DNA of 64,000 nucleotides from Dipylidium caninum. Its lineage: Eukaryota > Platyhelminthes > Cestoda > Cyclophyllidea > Dipylidiidae. A program made the translations under genes and the position numbers. This document shows positions 13,601 through 26,359 of the stretch, in pieces (the stretch's first letter is position 1; each line of letters opens with the position of its first letter). The DNA is taken from assembly GCA_017562135.1 (NCBI GenBank), contig QEYB01000377.1:186001-250000 (forward strand), written 5' to 3'. The notes beneath the pieces were generated by a model. The model saw nothing but the letters and a program-made list of their open reading frames with translations, was not told where the DNA came from and made no database searches.

Positions 13601-13730
13601 ATCGGTTGCGATATGTTTGATGGTGTCGAACAGCTATTTGCTGACTAGGAGTTGCGGAACACAAGGTGAATTGACTGGCGGAAGTGCACGTAAAGAACGG
13701 CAAAATAAATGGTTTCAATTTATTCAGCAT
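7686..13730 (-). CDS. MICU1: Mitochondrial calcium uptake protein 1, EF-hand gatekeeper of the uniporter
   Basis: MICU1 sits in the intermembrane space and sets the calcium threshold of the mitochondrial calcium uniporter (MCU). Nine exons: 13730-13501, 13462-13291, 12826-12626, 11509-11401, 11315-11233, 10778-10581, 9535-9383, 8787-8588, 7837-7686. Residues 1-76 form a basic, hydrophobic presequence with a likely membrane segment ([18 protein letters not shown]). Diagnostic blocks follow: [42 protein letters not shown], first EF-hand [39 protein letters not shown], second EF-hand [12 protein letters not shown], and [11 protein letters not shown] near the end. Both EF loops keep the acidic positions 1, 3, 5 and 12. 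The corrected length is 498 residues, near the family norm. Exon 8787-8588 needs one G removed from a seven-G run (8676-8682) to keep the frame. Splice phases at all other junctions agree. Confidence 0.93.
8676..8682 (-). other. One-base frame disruption in MICU1 exon 8
   Basis: On the minus strand the frame runs through LAGAAVD and then meets seven C. Read as written, it shifts and soon reaches TAA. With six C it continues [16 protein letters not shown], which matches the MICU1 family and the correct phase (GAA AAT G) at the next donor. Either the assembly carries an extra base in the homopolymer or the gene is broken here. Confidence 0.85.
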
Positions 13731-14644
13731 GGCGGTTGACTATCGGCCACAGTTAAGTAGGATCGAGAGGCGGGCGAAAAGTAGCAACCCAAAACTTATC
13801 CCGTGCAATGCAATGAAACCCTAATAAGAGACCAACGAGCTTCGTATGCCGCGCATTGGACGACCAAACAACCAATGGCGTAAGACCAATGGGGCGGAGG
13901 TCACTTTTGACTCTACAGTTGACAAAATACAGTTGGTGCTTCTTAAATTTAATAAGGCTCAAAAAGTTTTAATAAAGATTAATTGTGTAGGGGACAAAAA
14001 ATTTGCGAAGGCACGCATACAAATGTTTTCTTCGTTTAGTTCAGATTAACCGAATTTTACGGTATTAAAAGAGTGTTTCCTAATGATCTGTATGACTTAA
14101 TTTTCAAAATATGGGGTTGCATTCACATTATTAGCTGACCTGCCCTATTATCGTAGCGTTTTGTTGTAATCGCAGCATCTGGACGCGCATTATGCCAGCA
14201 AAAGTTTACGGATAGTATTTACTATTTCTAACAAACCTGCATTTGTTCACCGGTTAAGATGACCGAGACCAACATTCACCATTATTACTTATTTAATATA
14301 TAAATAAGATGGCCTATGACAACGCTCGGAGTGCGCTGTGGCTGGCTTGTGTATAGAGCAACAACAGTCAGCCTCCGCTGCACCAATATCAAAGCATTAA
14401 TATTTAACTTAGGGCGCAACAACTTCTCTAATCTCCCGGAAGTTGCAGACGCAACGCCCTGTTATTATTTTTTTCGTTCTATTTGTTCCATTTATTTTGG
14501 TTGCATATACTACCCTGAACGCAAGCCAAATGCTTACAATTACTGTCTATTTTGAATAGTTCGCCCACTTGTCTACTCACTTCCATCCTCCAGCACTAGC
14601 AATACTGGAGACAATTGCGTATGTTTTTCCTTGTTCAATTTCGC
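13731..14644. other. Upstream region of MICU1
   Basis: This AT-rich stretch holds the 5' flank of MICU1. Short open frames occur on both strands but none has splice support or a recognisable motif. No TATA-like element placed sensibly for 13730 was identified. Confidence 0.5.
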
Positions 14645-15209
14645 TTACGCCTTATGCAAAATCTGGTGACGAACTTTATTTTTAGCAATAATTGTAGCCG
14701 ATTTATACGAGAGCGTGTGGATCGCATGTGGTGATAACATTTTGTTTGGAGTTGCCTCCTCATCGTACCCACCCATAGATCCGAATATTTTCGCTTCTAC
14801 AGAACCTACAAAAGTACGTAGCAGTGACACCATTCGTAAAAAATTGTAGGGACGTTAAAGGTAAGGCATTAATTTGAGTGTAGATCGCGGAGCCATATTC
14901 CCCTTTCACCGCACCAGTAATCGGTATCTTTTTATTTGACTAAGAAGAGAAGTTAGAGCCCTTACTTGTGATCACGTACTGCATATTTAACCGCCTCTTC
15001 AGTTTAAAAAGCAGAGTGCCCAGAAATGATTTGAGCTGTCGTTGCGAAAATGAATCTTTCTTATGAATAACAGGCCACATCATCCTCCAGTCGACGGCGT
15101 GAATCACTGCCCTCGTGCCAAAAACATGTGTCTTCTCTGTAAACTGGCCTATCTTCGCATTAAACTTACTTTTTCTCAAGGCCCCCTTAAGAGCTCTCTT
15201 GCTACCCAT
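14645..15209 (-). CDS. Unrecognised small protein, two-exon model
   Basis: Proposed exons 15209-14966 and 14805-14645 join in phase 1 across a 160-base intron with GTAAGG donor and TTTGTAG acceptor. They give 134 residues. The N-terminal half is basic (MGSKRALKGALRKSKFNAKI), followed by VDWRMMWPVIHKKDSFS, and the second exon carries KIFGSMGGYDEEATPNKM. No signal peptide, membrane segment or known domain is evident. The size and basic character would suit a small mitochondrial or nucleolar protein, but that is only an impression. An upstream in-frame extension to about 15254 is possible. It could also be a fortuitous frame. Confidence 0.4.
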
Positions 15210-17681
15210 CTCGGAGGGTGGGACTTGCAAGCCCCGTCGTCGTGTCCTACTCACAAGCCCTTTGTGATCAAGGGGCTAGAGAGAAGCATTTGATATTCTT
15301 TAGGGGACTGAAAGTCCGAAACTGTTTTCTTACTCACCGAAATTATAGCCTTTTAAGATGTAGATAACCCTCCGCCGTAATTTCACTTTCCACACTTTTG
15401 CTTAATGGGATTTTAAAACTATTTCACTGCCAGACTATATATGTGTGTTGTTATCAGCTGATTCTCTTGTCAAATTGGCTGTTACGAGGGAAATTTTATT
15501 TTTAGTTGCGCACAGTTCCTTCGATTCATAACACCTAAGGTTAATATACATTTTGAAGAAGATGAAAACGTGTCGAGGAGCAGGAGTAGAAAAGCCTTTT
15601 AAAATCCGGTCTCCATAAGCCCTGTTCAAAAAATTCTGCTAGACGCAGGTAGGAATAATCACCGCAATGTTTCATCAGCCCTCTGATGAAGTGCGTTATA
15701 CTATCAAACTTAAACATTTTTATTTAAAAACGAGCAATCATTGTTCTCATCCGACTAAACAAATGACCATCAGTCCATAGACTCCTGTCTCTCATTGGTT
15801 GAGTCAAGGTCAAAGAATAATTGCGTAGCGGGTCAATCGCTACGCGGACGTGCGTCGCTTTTTTTCGCGTAGGTGTACGTGCGCGCGAACGCGCTCTGCT
15901 TCATCCTCGTTGGTACAATCGATACGACCTTGGACACGCGAGCACACACCGACGCACGCCCAACACACCCTCGCAGGCGCAAATATGCGGATGCGTGGGT
16001 CGATCGATGGCGGTCGGCTTGATAACTGCGTTCCTTGCACTGGTGGGCACGTGCGCACCGAAAAAATGCAAATTCAAGGTCATTTGGGTGTCACTGATTG
16101 GTTCCTTTATCGGTGCCCGGGAAATCCGCTTTTTCTGTCTGTTTTAAGGTGCCATAAGGGCAACATGTGGGGGAGGGGGGTGAAGAGTTTTTGGGCGTTG
16201 GAGTAGATGTAGAAGGTGATGAAAGTATTGGTGTCTTACTTTTTTTTTATAATTCTAGCCTAATGGCCCTCACATTTAAGTCAATTTAAACGAGATGCGA
16301 TTCGGCCTCACACCGATTAATTGAAGTGTATATTAAAACTACAATTTAAATTAGATTTCTCCAGGCGATTTTTCTGATCGCGCAAATAATTTAGAGTGCA
16401 TGGAGACGCATCGACAGTTGCGCCAACGCTGACAGACTAACATCTCCCCGCCGAAGAGAGCGTAATTTTCACTTGAGAGTGTCGCTCTCATCGAATTGTC
16501 CAAACACGACAAAGCAACATCTATTGAGCCGGTTTAATCGAGACGAAAAGCTGTGGATGAATGCGGTTGAACCACAAATTCTCGTTCCACTTTCCACCTC
16601 CAGGCCTGGCCGCCCACTTGCTTGTCCACCAATTAGGCACCACGTCAAAACGACTACGTATGCGCCAACGGCTACGCCAAATGGAATTAGCTTTGGCCCA
16701 GTGATTCCAACCAATGCTGGCAAAACTCATCACGCACACACACACACACGGCGTTCCTGCGTCGTTGGGTGATTTCGCGCACAGACGCATTCACCCACAC
16801 ACACACACACACACGCACGCAACGCTTTCCCACCACCATCGCCGTTCGAAAGCAGTCGACGTTGTGCCTATCCTTCTGCGCTTGCGCTGGCCTTAGCAGA
16901 AGCAGCAGACGAAACGCTGGCAGCTGCAACACCCGTCGTGTGCACACCGCGTCCGTGTATGTGTGTGTGTGCGTGTGTGTGTGCTACGCGCCCCTCTGAC
17001 GCGCGTATACCCGTGCGTGTGTGTGTGTGCGTACGTGCATGTTTTTGGACGATTCCCGTTGGTAGCAGCCTCCTTCGTCCCACCACATCCCATCCGGCCC
17101 AGCCAGGCTGCCTCTCTCCTAGTCTGCCTCACACTACTAACAGTCTCTTATCTCCACACCGCAGTCCTCCACTGCCCAGTTATCTTGATTAGGGCTGATC
17201 CACCCTTCCACGGAACCCCCATCTACGGCTGCTCTTCTTGTGGTAAGATTTTCCACCGGCCTGCGTCGACCAAAGTCACGGCAGACCTCCGCCACTTGCC
17301 CCACGCCCTCGTGGGCCGAAAGTTGACATCTTCCTCGTAGATATGTCTGGAAAGGAGCCAGTAGATCGGCTGCCAATCCATTCGAAGCCATGGGCGATTT
17401 GACACACGAGGTAGAGGGGCTCGGGATTAGGGGGTGAGTGCGTGGAGGCCTTGACGCTGGGAGTCCTCCGACAGGAGCATCATGTCCAACCTTAGTCTGC
17501 CTCACCGCCGCGGCATCGATCCGTCACGTTGGCCGGTCGATAGTTCTGTCAGTCTGTTCGAGTTGACGTGTTCGGGCAGCGCACGAGTCAACCTGGCACC
17601 ACTGTGAGGCGCTAATCTCTCACTCTCCATTGTAGCACTCACGTGGGAATTGGAGGGAGACGATCTGAACCAGGTATCAAG
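15210..17681. other. Long leader region upstream of TOB with microsatellites
   Basis: About 2.5 kb without a supported gene. It becomes GC-richer toward 17.7 kb and contains several dinucleotide tracts (annotated separately). It probably holds the promoter and 5' untranslated exon(s) of the TOB-like gene. The frames in it derive from CA/GT repeats and translate to Thr-His or Val-Cys runs. Confidence 0.5.
16730..17045. repeat. Cluster of CA/GT microsatellites
   Basis: Alternating CA tracts near 16735-16750 and 16794-16816 are followed by GT tracts near 16959-16982 and 17015-17030. The complementary CA and GT runs lie within about 250 bases of one another and could pair as an imperfect hairpin. 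Confidence 0.85.
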
Positions 17682-19689
17682 ATGTACATAGAGGTGTCGG
17701 TTGCGGTGAACTACCTTCTCTCCCATCTCTACACCAAACTACCACGAAGAAGGGTGGACAATTTCGGTGAGGAGTTGGAGAGATGCCTCCTGCGCAAACT
17801 GCAGCCCAGCTGGTTCGCGGAGACGTCCGGCCAGGAGGGATCTCACCGATGCCTGCAAACCAGCGGTCCTCATACAGATTTCATCTTTCCTGAAGCGGCT
17901 ATCTCAAGTGGCCTGGAGTGGAGTGAAATTCAGGCCTGTCTGCCAGTCGGTTTAGTCATCACCATTGACCCGGGTCATGTTGCCTGTCAGTATGGATCTA
18001 GTGAGTCCTCTCCCGTAATCTCCAACTCGGCATGGAGTGCTGGGACTGGGTGCACGTCTACAAGTCTCTCGTCTTCCGGGTGTTCATCAGCCTCCTCTGT
18101 TTCGTCGTCAAACAGTTCTACGGGCTCGTGGTCGAAGACTAAACACCAGGTCCTCTACTCTGCCAATTCTCGAGGTGGACATTCGTGTAACTTGAGTGGA
18201 GAGAAGGAGGCGGAGGTTTCATCGAATGAGATTTCAAAGAAGCAGTTGGATGAAGTCCAGACCCATTTAGCCACAGAAGCAGCACTCAGTGTTTTAACCG
18301 AGCCAGAAGATGTCGTATCTACCTTGAATGGACAGGATCATACAAAAACGAATGTGGGCGACTCGCATGAATTACACGAAAAATTGGCCAATTCAGGGTA
18401 CGGAGGTAAGAAGTCTTCGGTGGATTCGGCGGCGGATGGCAATTTCTTTGAACTCGGTGCCACCGCAGAATCACAGGCAAAGTTGGACACTGAAAGTCAA
18501 TTTCCGTTCAACGACTTCCACACCAAACCGCTGCGACATTTGGAGGTGGTGGGAGACCTCCAACAATTTGATTTCCACCCAGGTCAGAACAACCCAACCC
18601 CCTTCAGCCAATCGCCATCAACCTTCGTTCAGAAGTCAACGTCGACACCGAGTTTCACGGCGGCTACATTCGCCGCGACAAAGTTCGGGTCAACAAAGTT
18701 GAAGAACCAGGCGAAGAGGCCTCATCGTTTGGTCTCACCTTGCGACCCGCCCAATTCAAGCTACGCCAATCAATTCTTCGATGCCATCGGACAGAACTCT
18801 CTTCCAACCAGCCAGGTAACCCTCCTTGGAGGGATTAACTAAATACTAGGATGAATATGAGGGATTTTAATATACAAAAACGTTTGTTGTTTATTTCGTG
18901 GTCTATATTTGCTTCCTGTTGAAGCCAGTATAAATTTGCGTCCGCAAAATCTATCCTACTAAACGTCTTTAAATCTACGTTCCAAGACGATTTAAGAGCG
19001 CACCACGGGTAGTAAAGTGGAGGAAATCGCAGACCTAGGAAAAAATTGACTTAAAAACACCATTTTAGAGGTTGTTTGGAAAGTCGCGCAAACGTGAGCT
19101 AATTTAAATAAAGCCTTTTAAACCTGTTAATTTAGGTAAATGGCTCACATTAAAAGTTATACTATTTTGTCCAGTAAATATACACGGGGTATGTGATTTT
19201 CTTCATTTTCATCTACTTCTTATTTAAATATGATCAAGTCATGTAGCCACTTGTAGTTTTGCACCCTCTTTCGTGTATTCTAACATTCAAAACCTCATTA
19301 AAATAAAGCATTTATTTGTTCTTCATTGAAATGTAGTACAAAACGCGTTTTCGCCTTCAGATGCCATTCTGCGACCGTTTGTTGCGCCTGAACGAACTCC
19401 ATCGGAATGGCGGCAACATATATGGCGGTCATTCCTTCATGTTGGACCCTCCAAGAGGTGGATTCTCAGGTAACTACCAGTCCCTGGATCTTTCCAACGA
19501 TTTCGCTCTCAATAACATCGGCTATTCTGGTGGTTTTATGGACAACGCTCCTGGAGCGTGTTCCTATGGTAACTCGGACACACCCAGTGGCTACGGAATG
19601 CGTCCTAACAACCTGGTAAATAATCCGATGTGGTCACAGTTCGAGAAAATACGATCTGAGTTTCAATTGAAGAATAGTCAATATCTTCA

Positions 19690-19720
<31 letters not shown>

Positions 19721-20029
19721 CAACATTCATGTATGTTGAATCGCAGCCCAGGATTTGGTTTCAGCAATCTAGACGGCAATTCCACTTCTTCCAGGGCTAT
19801 AACAGCCTTCAACACATCAGCTCCAAGAAGTGTTCTTCAACATTCTGAGGCTAAACAAGGTTTCGGTGACGACTTGGGATTAAATCAAGACATGCACGAC
19901 CTGTGGAATTCGCAAAAATACACTGCAAACACTGGAAACAACTTTTGTTGGTCGGGAGATGTCAACAAATCATCGATTGACACCTCGCTGGGTCAAGCAT
20001 TTAATACTTTGAACATCTCTGAGCGCTAG
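17682..20029 (+). CDS. TOB: TOB/BTG family anti-proliferative protein
   Basis: TOB proteins recruit the CCR4-NOT deadenylase to mRNA and restrain cell growth. Exons 17682-18815 and 19361-20029 join in phase 0 and give 600 residues. Residues 1 to about 105 are the BTG domain: MYIEVSVAVNYLLSHLYTKL, PRRRVDNFGEELERCL, then box A (WFAETSGQEGSHRC) and box B (LPVGLVITIDPGHV). Residues about 106-330 are Ser-rich and disordered. The TOB-specific element FTAATFAATKFGSTKLK lies near the end of exon 1. Exon 2 is Gly/Asn/Ser-rich with a run of about 13 glutamines. At 600 residues it is much longer than human TOB1 (345). The Met at 17684 was chosen because the BTG domain starts there; 13 in-frame codons precede it. 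The intron keeps the frame open to TAA 18840-18842 and contains AATAAA-type signals, so a short isoform ending eight codons into the intron is possible. Confidence 0.93.
19688..19725 (+). repeat. CAG/CAA polyglutamine tract in TOB
   Basis: About eight CAG codons are followed by four CAA codons inside exon 2 of the TOB-like gene, encoding polyglutamine. The CAA block interrupts the pure repeat, which usually slows length change. Confidence 0.95.
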
Positions 20030-20890
20030 CTACTTCAAAGGCATGTCCACGAGCCCTACATTCCAGGTTGAAACTCTTCTGAAGATTAATGTATACCCAT
20101 TATCCTTCAGCATCATCTCATTCGATTAGAAGAAGGGAAGGAGTGGCCATTGATGCCATTCTCCATGTCCCTTTCCTTCCCCTCCTCCTTCCTTGATTTC
20201 TTCTCCGTCTCAAACTCCGCTCCTTCCAACCGGGCCCCCATTTACTTTGTGTTTCTTTAAAGACAAACGCACACTTAAAAGCACACACGTACTTTGTGTA
20301 AGAGACGACGAGTCTTTCCTATTTTTTTAAACCCTCCTCATGATCCATCCCAGCGTCTCTTACGTTTACTGATGATTTTTTGCCACCTCCACCCCACCTC
20401 ACCCTCTATTTAGGAGAACCCCTTCCATACCTACCGCCAAGTTCTCAATCCCTCTCGTCTACGTAAGAGGATATCCCCATTTTTACCGACGTAATATCCA
20501 CCGTTGCATACGCTGATGTCTTCAAGGGAAGAATACGAAAATACGCGTACGAGTACCATCACTCTCTCCTAGTTTCCATTGTCAACTAGTTTCCATCCTT
20601 TTTCTTCTCTCTTTCTATCTGTCTATCCGCTATTCTTTCCTTGTTTCCATTCTTTCCTCTTGCGCTTTCGGTTGAGTGGATGCGTTGATTTGATACGTTT
20701 CTTGGCCGCTCCTCTCGCCATTTGGACTCCACGCCGAAGAAAATTAGTCCAAGGTGAGAAACTACACAAAAAGAAGGACAAATAGTAAGCTGGAAACAAC
20801 CACCTCCATCTCAGTCTCCTTTTGCAGCTATTTCTATAGCTTTTCCGTATCGGCAGACTTAATTTTTACTCGAGCTTGCGTACTTTTTCA
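20030..20890 (+). other. Probable 3' untranslated region of TOB
   Basis: Pyrimidine-rich sequence with no supported frame follows the stop codon. Several TTT/CTTCC stretches are present. Where the transcript ends cannot be fixed by eye. Confidence 0.4.
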
Positions 20891-20913
20891 TGTTTATAAT
20901 TAATGTATCACAT

Positions 20914-20946
<33 letters not shown>
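20914..20946. repeat. CTA trinucleotide microsatellite
   Basis: About eleven uninterrupted CTA units, followed by a degenerate ACA/ACG/ACT-rich tail to about 21000. Confidence 0.95.
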
Positions 20947-20947
<1 letters not shown>

Positions 20948-23900
20948 AACTACCACAACGACAAGGACGGCGACAACTACTACTGCTATTGCATCAATTA
21001 AAAAGACAACAAAAAACGGCTTTTGTCAATATGTCCATGAGTACTGCTGATATTACAAATGTTACTCTAAAATAATTACAGAAGAACAAAGTTCACTAAC
21101 CACTTTCCTCATTTCATCATTGACCAGTGCATGGGGATTAATTGCTTTTACGTGGCTCGGATAGCAAATGAGTGGTGTACCTGGTTTATTATTGGTCAGA
21201 GTTTATTGATCGATTTCAACCTTGTCCCCGATTTGAGCTCAAAAGTGTGGGAGGTGTTGGGGTAAAATCCGATTGGTTATCGATCAAAGCTAAGCAGGTC
21301 GTAATGTTCTAACGCGCTTGCAGGGCTGGCCAGTTAGACTGACCTGACAAGAGTCACCTCGTGGTTTATTTTAAGTCGCCTTCGTCTCATTTGGTCTCCT
21401 CCACCTCCAAGTCCCCCAAATCTTGTACCATCAGGCTAGGAAGCTTCAATTTCATCACTTCGAAGCCGAAACCCAATTGCGGTTCAAAGAATCTTGCCAT
21501 GGATGGCATGTCGAAAATGTCCTACTAACTACTTGCGTCGCTCTCACATATAAACACACAAATGCAACCACAATTAAGTGGATCCAAATCAGCCGGTGTG
21601 ACAGTGTATAGAGTGGAATTGCATCCATGCCAAATGCAGGTATTATGGATGAATCAGCTCATTCCACACTGAGGAATAATGTGGAGGAGCGTGTGGTCCC
21701 AGCACCGGGAGAAGATGTTGACATTTAATTATGCACACAAAAGTCTACTGCCTTCGCCTCGAGTGGACTTACAAATACCTCGAAAGTCCTATATACCAGG
21801 GCAACATTTTCCTTTTACATTCTACTGAGGTGACCTCGTTCTGCTCTCTTCCACCCTCTCGCGGGAATACCTTACCATTCATTGTGAGGAGCACGCTTTA
21901 TTATTCTGTCAAGTGGTGGAGGACTCCCAAGGGTCCGCCATCCATTCCCTCTGGTGTTAACTTTGTCTTCTCGCTTTTATATTCTTCCCTCAATAAACTG
22001 AGGCTAACCGGGAAATAGCGAGGGTGACCGACTTTTCTACTTTGAACCGGCATTTCTGTCTGTGGTTCGTGGAAAGTTTTATGGTGGAAGGGAAATGATA
22101 CAGCAATTTTTCACGGAACTTGGCCGGATATGATCGTATCGTATCAATGAAACATGGAGAATTTATTAGAGGAGGAAGATAAATGAGCCTTTTGCGACCT
22201 TGAAACTGCGTTTTCTGTGTCCAAGGCGATTGGTTGGCATGGAGGAGCATGGGAACATAGCCGTAACCAAGTTTGTACCAATCAAAGGTAAGACGACTTA
22301 CCCACTTTTGTCTTTTGAAAAATCACTAATTGAAGAATAGTTTATTGAAACTCTACCATCATGACAACCCGGAGTTGTTTGACATGTAAAAGGCATTATT
22401 AAAACGAAACATGTATAAACATATGCGGACGGAGGATCGCTGTGATGCTCAGGAGTTGGATGGCAGAGTTGCGCAGGTGGGAAGCAATTCATTCCTTTTG
22501 CTTGCCCTCTACACATATTCCGCGGTAATAATAGCAGATATCCCAATGCGATTTTGAATTTTCCCTCAAAGGAACTCTTACTAAGTGTAACTAGTCTACC
22601 CTGCTGAAACTACTTTATTCTTTATGAGCGTAATTATGGCCACCTAGTAAGTGACGATTGTCGACTGATTCTCCGATTGGCTGGCAATGCGAATGAGAAC
22701 AAATTCATTGGTTCTTTCGCACCAATCAGATTTTAATAAGTCGTTTACTGCTGTCAATTTCATACACAATTTGCCGCACCCTTTTTAAATTATTTTAACA
22801 ATCGCTAAATTTTATTTGCCCAGCATGAAATCGTGAAATGTAAATACCTGATTACGCTATAACATTTCCCACTTCAAGGTGTACTCACACTGCAATGTAG
22901 CCAATATGATAACACGAGAAGTAACTCAAATTTAACATACTGTATTAAGCGCCGAAGCTTAGATTATCGCGTTTAGGAGCCGCGGATATACCACATCATT
23001 TTATTTCTGTCGGTCTAAACAGAATTTAATATTGCCAAAATAAGTTCTCTCTATTTATTTATTGGTCTTTTGGAATTTAACAGTCTTATTGGCTACGTCC
23101 GAACCAATGAAAATGCATTTTCATTGAATTTTCATTGGTAGCGTTTCAGTATGGAAATCTGGATGGCCACCAGTCACAATGCCCCTCTATTCATCCTATC
23201 GCATTCTTTATTAGTTGACAGTGGAACCGCAGTTGACGTGTTTCATGATTTTGGATAAAAGGAAGATGATCGTGTAACCCAATTATCTAATTACCTTGAA
23301 ATATGTGTAATTTAACGCCTGAAATAGATGAGTTTTATTTGCTTTAACCAATAAAATACATTCGAATTCCGTCGAATAAGGCACTCCTTTTAACATATTC
23401 CCCGTCAAACGTTCGATTTTTGCTGATATTCTCGTTTTTAATGGAGTAGTCATCAATTTTGCGAAACCTGGCCTCTTTTCCTCACGCAAATATATCAGTG
23501 ATTTAACTTCCCCTGGGATGCCGAAGTATTTATTTTTGACATGAGTTAGGCTAGAAATTGCCTAATGAAGGCTTCTTCATTGCAATCAGTGGACGAGACA
23601 GCTTCGTCATCGAAGGCAGTAGAAAGGGGCGCAGCAGATCAAGTCCCATATTCCTCTTCGATTCGAATGTAGATTTAAATACACTTCTGTGGAAATCATT
23701 CTCTGCTACTTGATGAGAAATCTCTGCGTGATATGTCGCATCATCCATGGAACAGCATCCCCTTTTGCAAAGTTTGAGGTTGAGAGTACCTGTGTTCCTA
23801 GAATTTCGCCCTCCACTTGTTTTCAGTTAGTATGCTTTCCACCTTTTCCCGGGTTCACTAATGTTTTGGACGAAGGAGTGAGAAGCGCTGAATTTGTTTA

Positions 23901-26359
23901 TTAACCTAGCGCATTTTGTCTGCTTCTGCACTGTAGAAACAGGAATGCCAGAGGCAACAGATATCAGTGAACCTCGTAATTAATCTAGGCTTCCATTAGA
24001 CCAAGTCTACTTAATCGCAACGATTGGTAAATAAGCAGACGCCAGTGAACATTTTTACAATTGTGAAAAGTATCATTGCATGTTGTGGTATCATTAGAAT
24101 TCAAAGCTTTCCCGTGTTGAAGTGTGTTGGTGTAGTTCAGAGGAGGTTTTAAAAGATAGTGGCAACGAATTTAAGCTACTCAGACGTGGGAAATAGAGTA
24201 CGTTTAATGCATCTAGTGGGTTTGGTAAAGTTCGCGCCACGATCGTGGTGTCTCACCAGACCGTCTTAGTGAACAATGCGTGAGTGCGCCCCACAACCTA
24301 GCCTCAAAGAACGACGAAATGACGCCATATTAGTGGCCCTTATTCAATAGCCGCTACACGTTAAGCACTTTCAGGCCTCTCTAATCCTCTATTCCCACAG
24401 CCCGTGGAATAGGAAGATGTGAACAGTAGACTCTTTCTTAAGTAAAGTTGCCTAACAAGTAAGTATCATCTAATTTTACTTTAAAGCAGTGCCCGAATCC
24501 TCCACCTTCGCTTAGGAGGATTATAGTCTTCTAGGATAGATTAAATGTTTGGAATCAATGCCTCATTCGAAAAGGCACCCATCTTCATGAAGTCGATTAA
24601 CAAAATAAAATCTGTTACTGTACAGCATGAAAGCCCAAATGAAATGCGTCGGAATTTATTTTATCCACTCACTCTATTAACTTTTAGCGTTCTTGCGCCT
24701 GGCGGTTGGGCCTACACCCCCTAAACTGACCACCCAGAAATCGCTTTTGGGACTAAACAATTTTCGTCGACTTAGTATGAGAAAAGCTAAGACACGCAAT
24801 TTTAAGGTAGTGGCGGTATATAAATTTCTGTTATTTATCAATCCACATATTGGAAAGTTATTGTCACGCTATTGTTTTAATTGAGCGATCAATTCCAGTT
24901 CAGTGAAATTTCTACCGCCTTTTGTTGATGTGAGAAGACGAGAAGGATCGTACCAATGGGCAGTAGCCATAATTCGTAATTGTTACTCTACGCAACAAAT
25001 TACTTTCTGCTTAACTGAGATCATCAAATATAATAGAATTTAAACCAGGCATTCAGGCAAATGGGAAGTACAATTTTGGGCAAGGAAGTGTTTTCTTTCG
25101 AATTATTGCACTAAGTCTGCAGTTACCGTAGGGCTGTATATTACAAATAAATAGGGTTGTTATCAATTATGAACTAAAATTGAGCTTAAATATACGGTTT
25201 CATAATTGGTGTTTCTGCTTTACTCCACTGAAGATTAAAAAAGGCTAAAAAGAGAAGCACACACCAACGGGCAGCCATTAATTTTGTAAATCGACAGATA
25301 TTCAAATCATAGTCGAAATATGGTGTCATTTTTCCTGCAACTAGGTGGCGCAGCCGTTTCCAGTGACAACACAATTGACGCTTTTGTTGGACAGCGAGAA
25401 ACCGTTTTTCAGTGAAAAATTTGAAAACGTTTAACTCAAATGCATAGTTAACCATACCACTATGGACATTCAGAGAGAGCTGAGACTTATTGCCTGCCTT
25501 AATTCTGTCTCCATTGCCGTATATGCTTTTGTAATAAAACCAATCCCTGGTTATAAAGTAGATATTAAGGGATGAAAGGAATTACTTCATATTTCTCAAA
25601 ATTAACCAAGCAATATTATATAAAGCTTTCGTCAAGGCTCTTTTATAAGACAACTTCAAGAAAAAGAAGAATGTATATTCTATTGAGTGGCAAATCGTAG
25701 CAAACAACCCCACCTCTTAAACAAAGCACCATGCGCTTCTATGTTTTAATTTGTACCATTAATTCTTGACCAACACGATATTGCTTGGTAATAATTATAA
25801 AAGTTATTTGGAAGGGTTTGTTTATCCTTATCAATAATTAAAAATGCGCTTTGTTGCACAATAGTAGCCAACCAGGCTCGTTGAAACTCAGCTGACTCAA
25901 GGGCGTTGCGGAGTTCATTTTTCCGGGATTGCCTCTGTGTTGGCTGGGATTTATGACCGTAAACGTCGCTAAATATTACTGTGAGCCCAAATTTAAACGG
26001 TTATTTTGCATATGGTTGCGTATTACAGCATATATGCCAATTCGTAATTGTTACCGAGCCTCTGCCCTTTTTCACCCCGGCGAATCTCTCGTACATAATC
26101 ATGCTAAAATTATTCCTTAATAACCTACCTCCCGAAACCATTGCCGATACATACTCATTCTGTTATTTGCATCATATAATGTTTGGGCTATCTCAATGCT
26201 ACTATTTCTATATTGTTCTTTCCCCGTACTCACGACTATTTACGTGTTTACTTTTTAATTGTTTCGTTCCCTCAAACTTACAACCTCAAATCCGATTATG
26301 CACATTTCGATGTGTAGGTATGGGGTTTTTGGTTTCAGAAGCAGAACCGTCGATTTATT
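20947..26359. other. AT-rich intergenic region
   Basis: More than 5 kb with no frame that shows codon structure, splice support or a recognisable motif. The one notable feature is a short match to the 5S rRNA box A near 21286-21297. It may contain long introns or distal promoter of the gene starting at 26360. Confidence 0.55.

Noticed and set aside
15821..17192. Long open frames rich in His-Thr and Cys-Val on both strands
   Set aside because: They come from CA and GT microsatellites and have no splice or motif support.
18816..18842. Treating TOB as a single-exon gene ending at 18842
   Set aside because: A GTAACC donor follows CAG at 18815, and a second in-phase open exon with a strong acceptor begins at 19361; kept only as a possible isoform.
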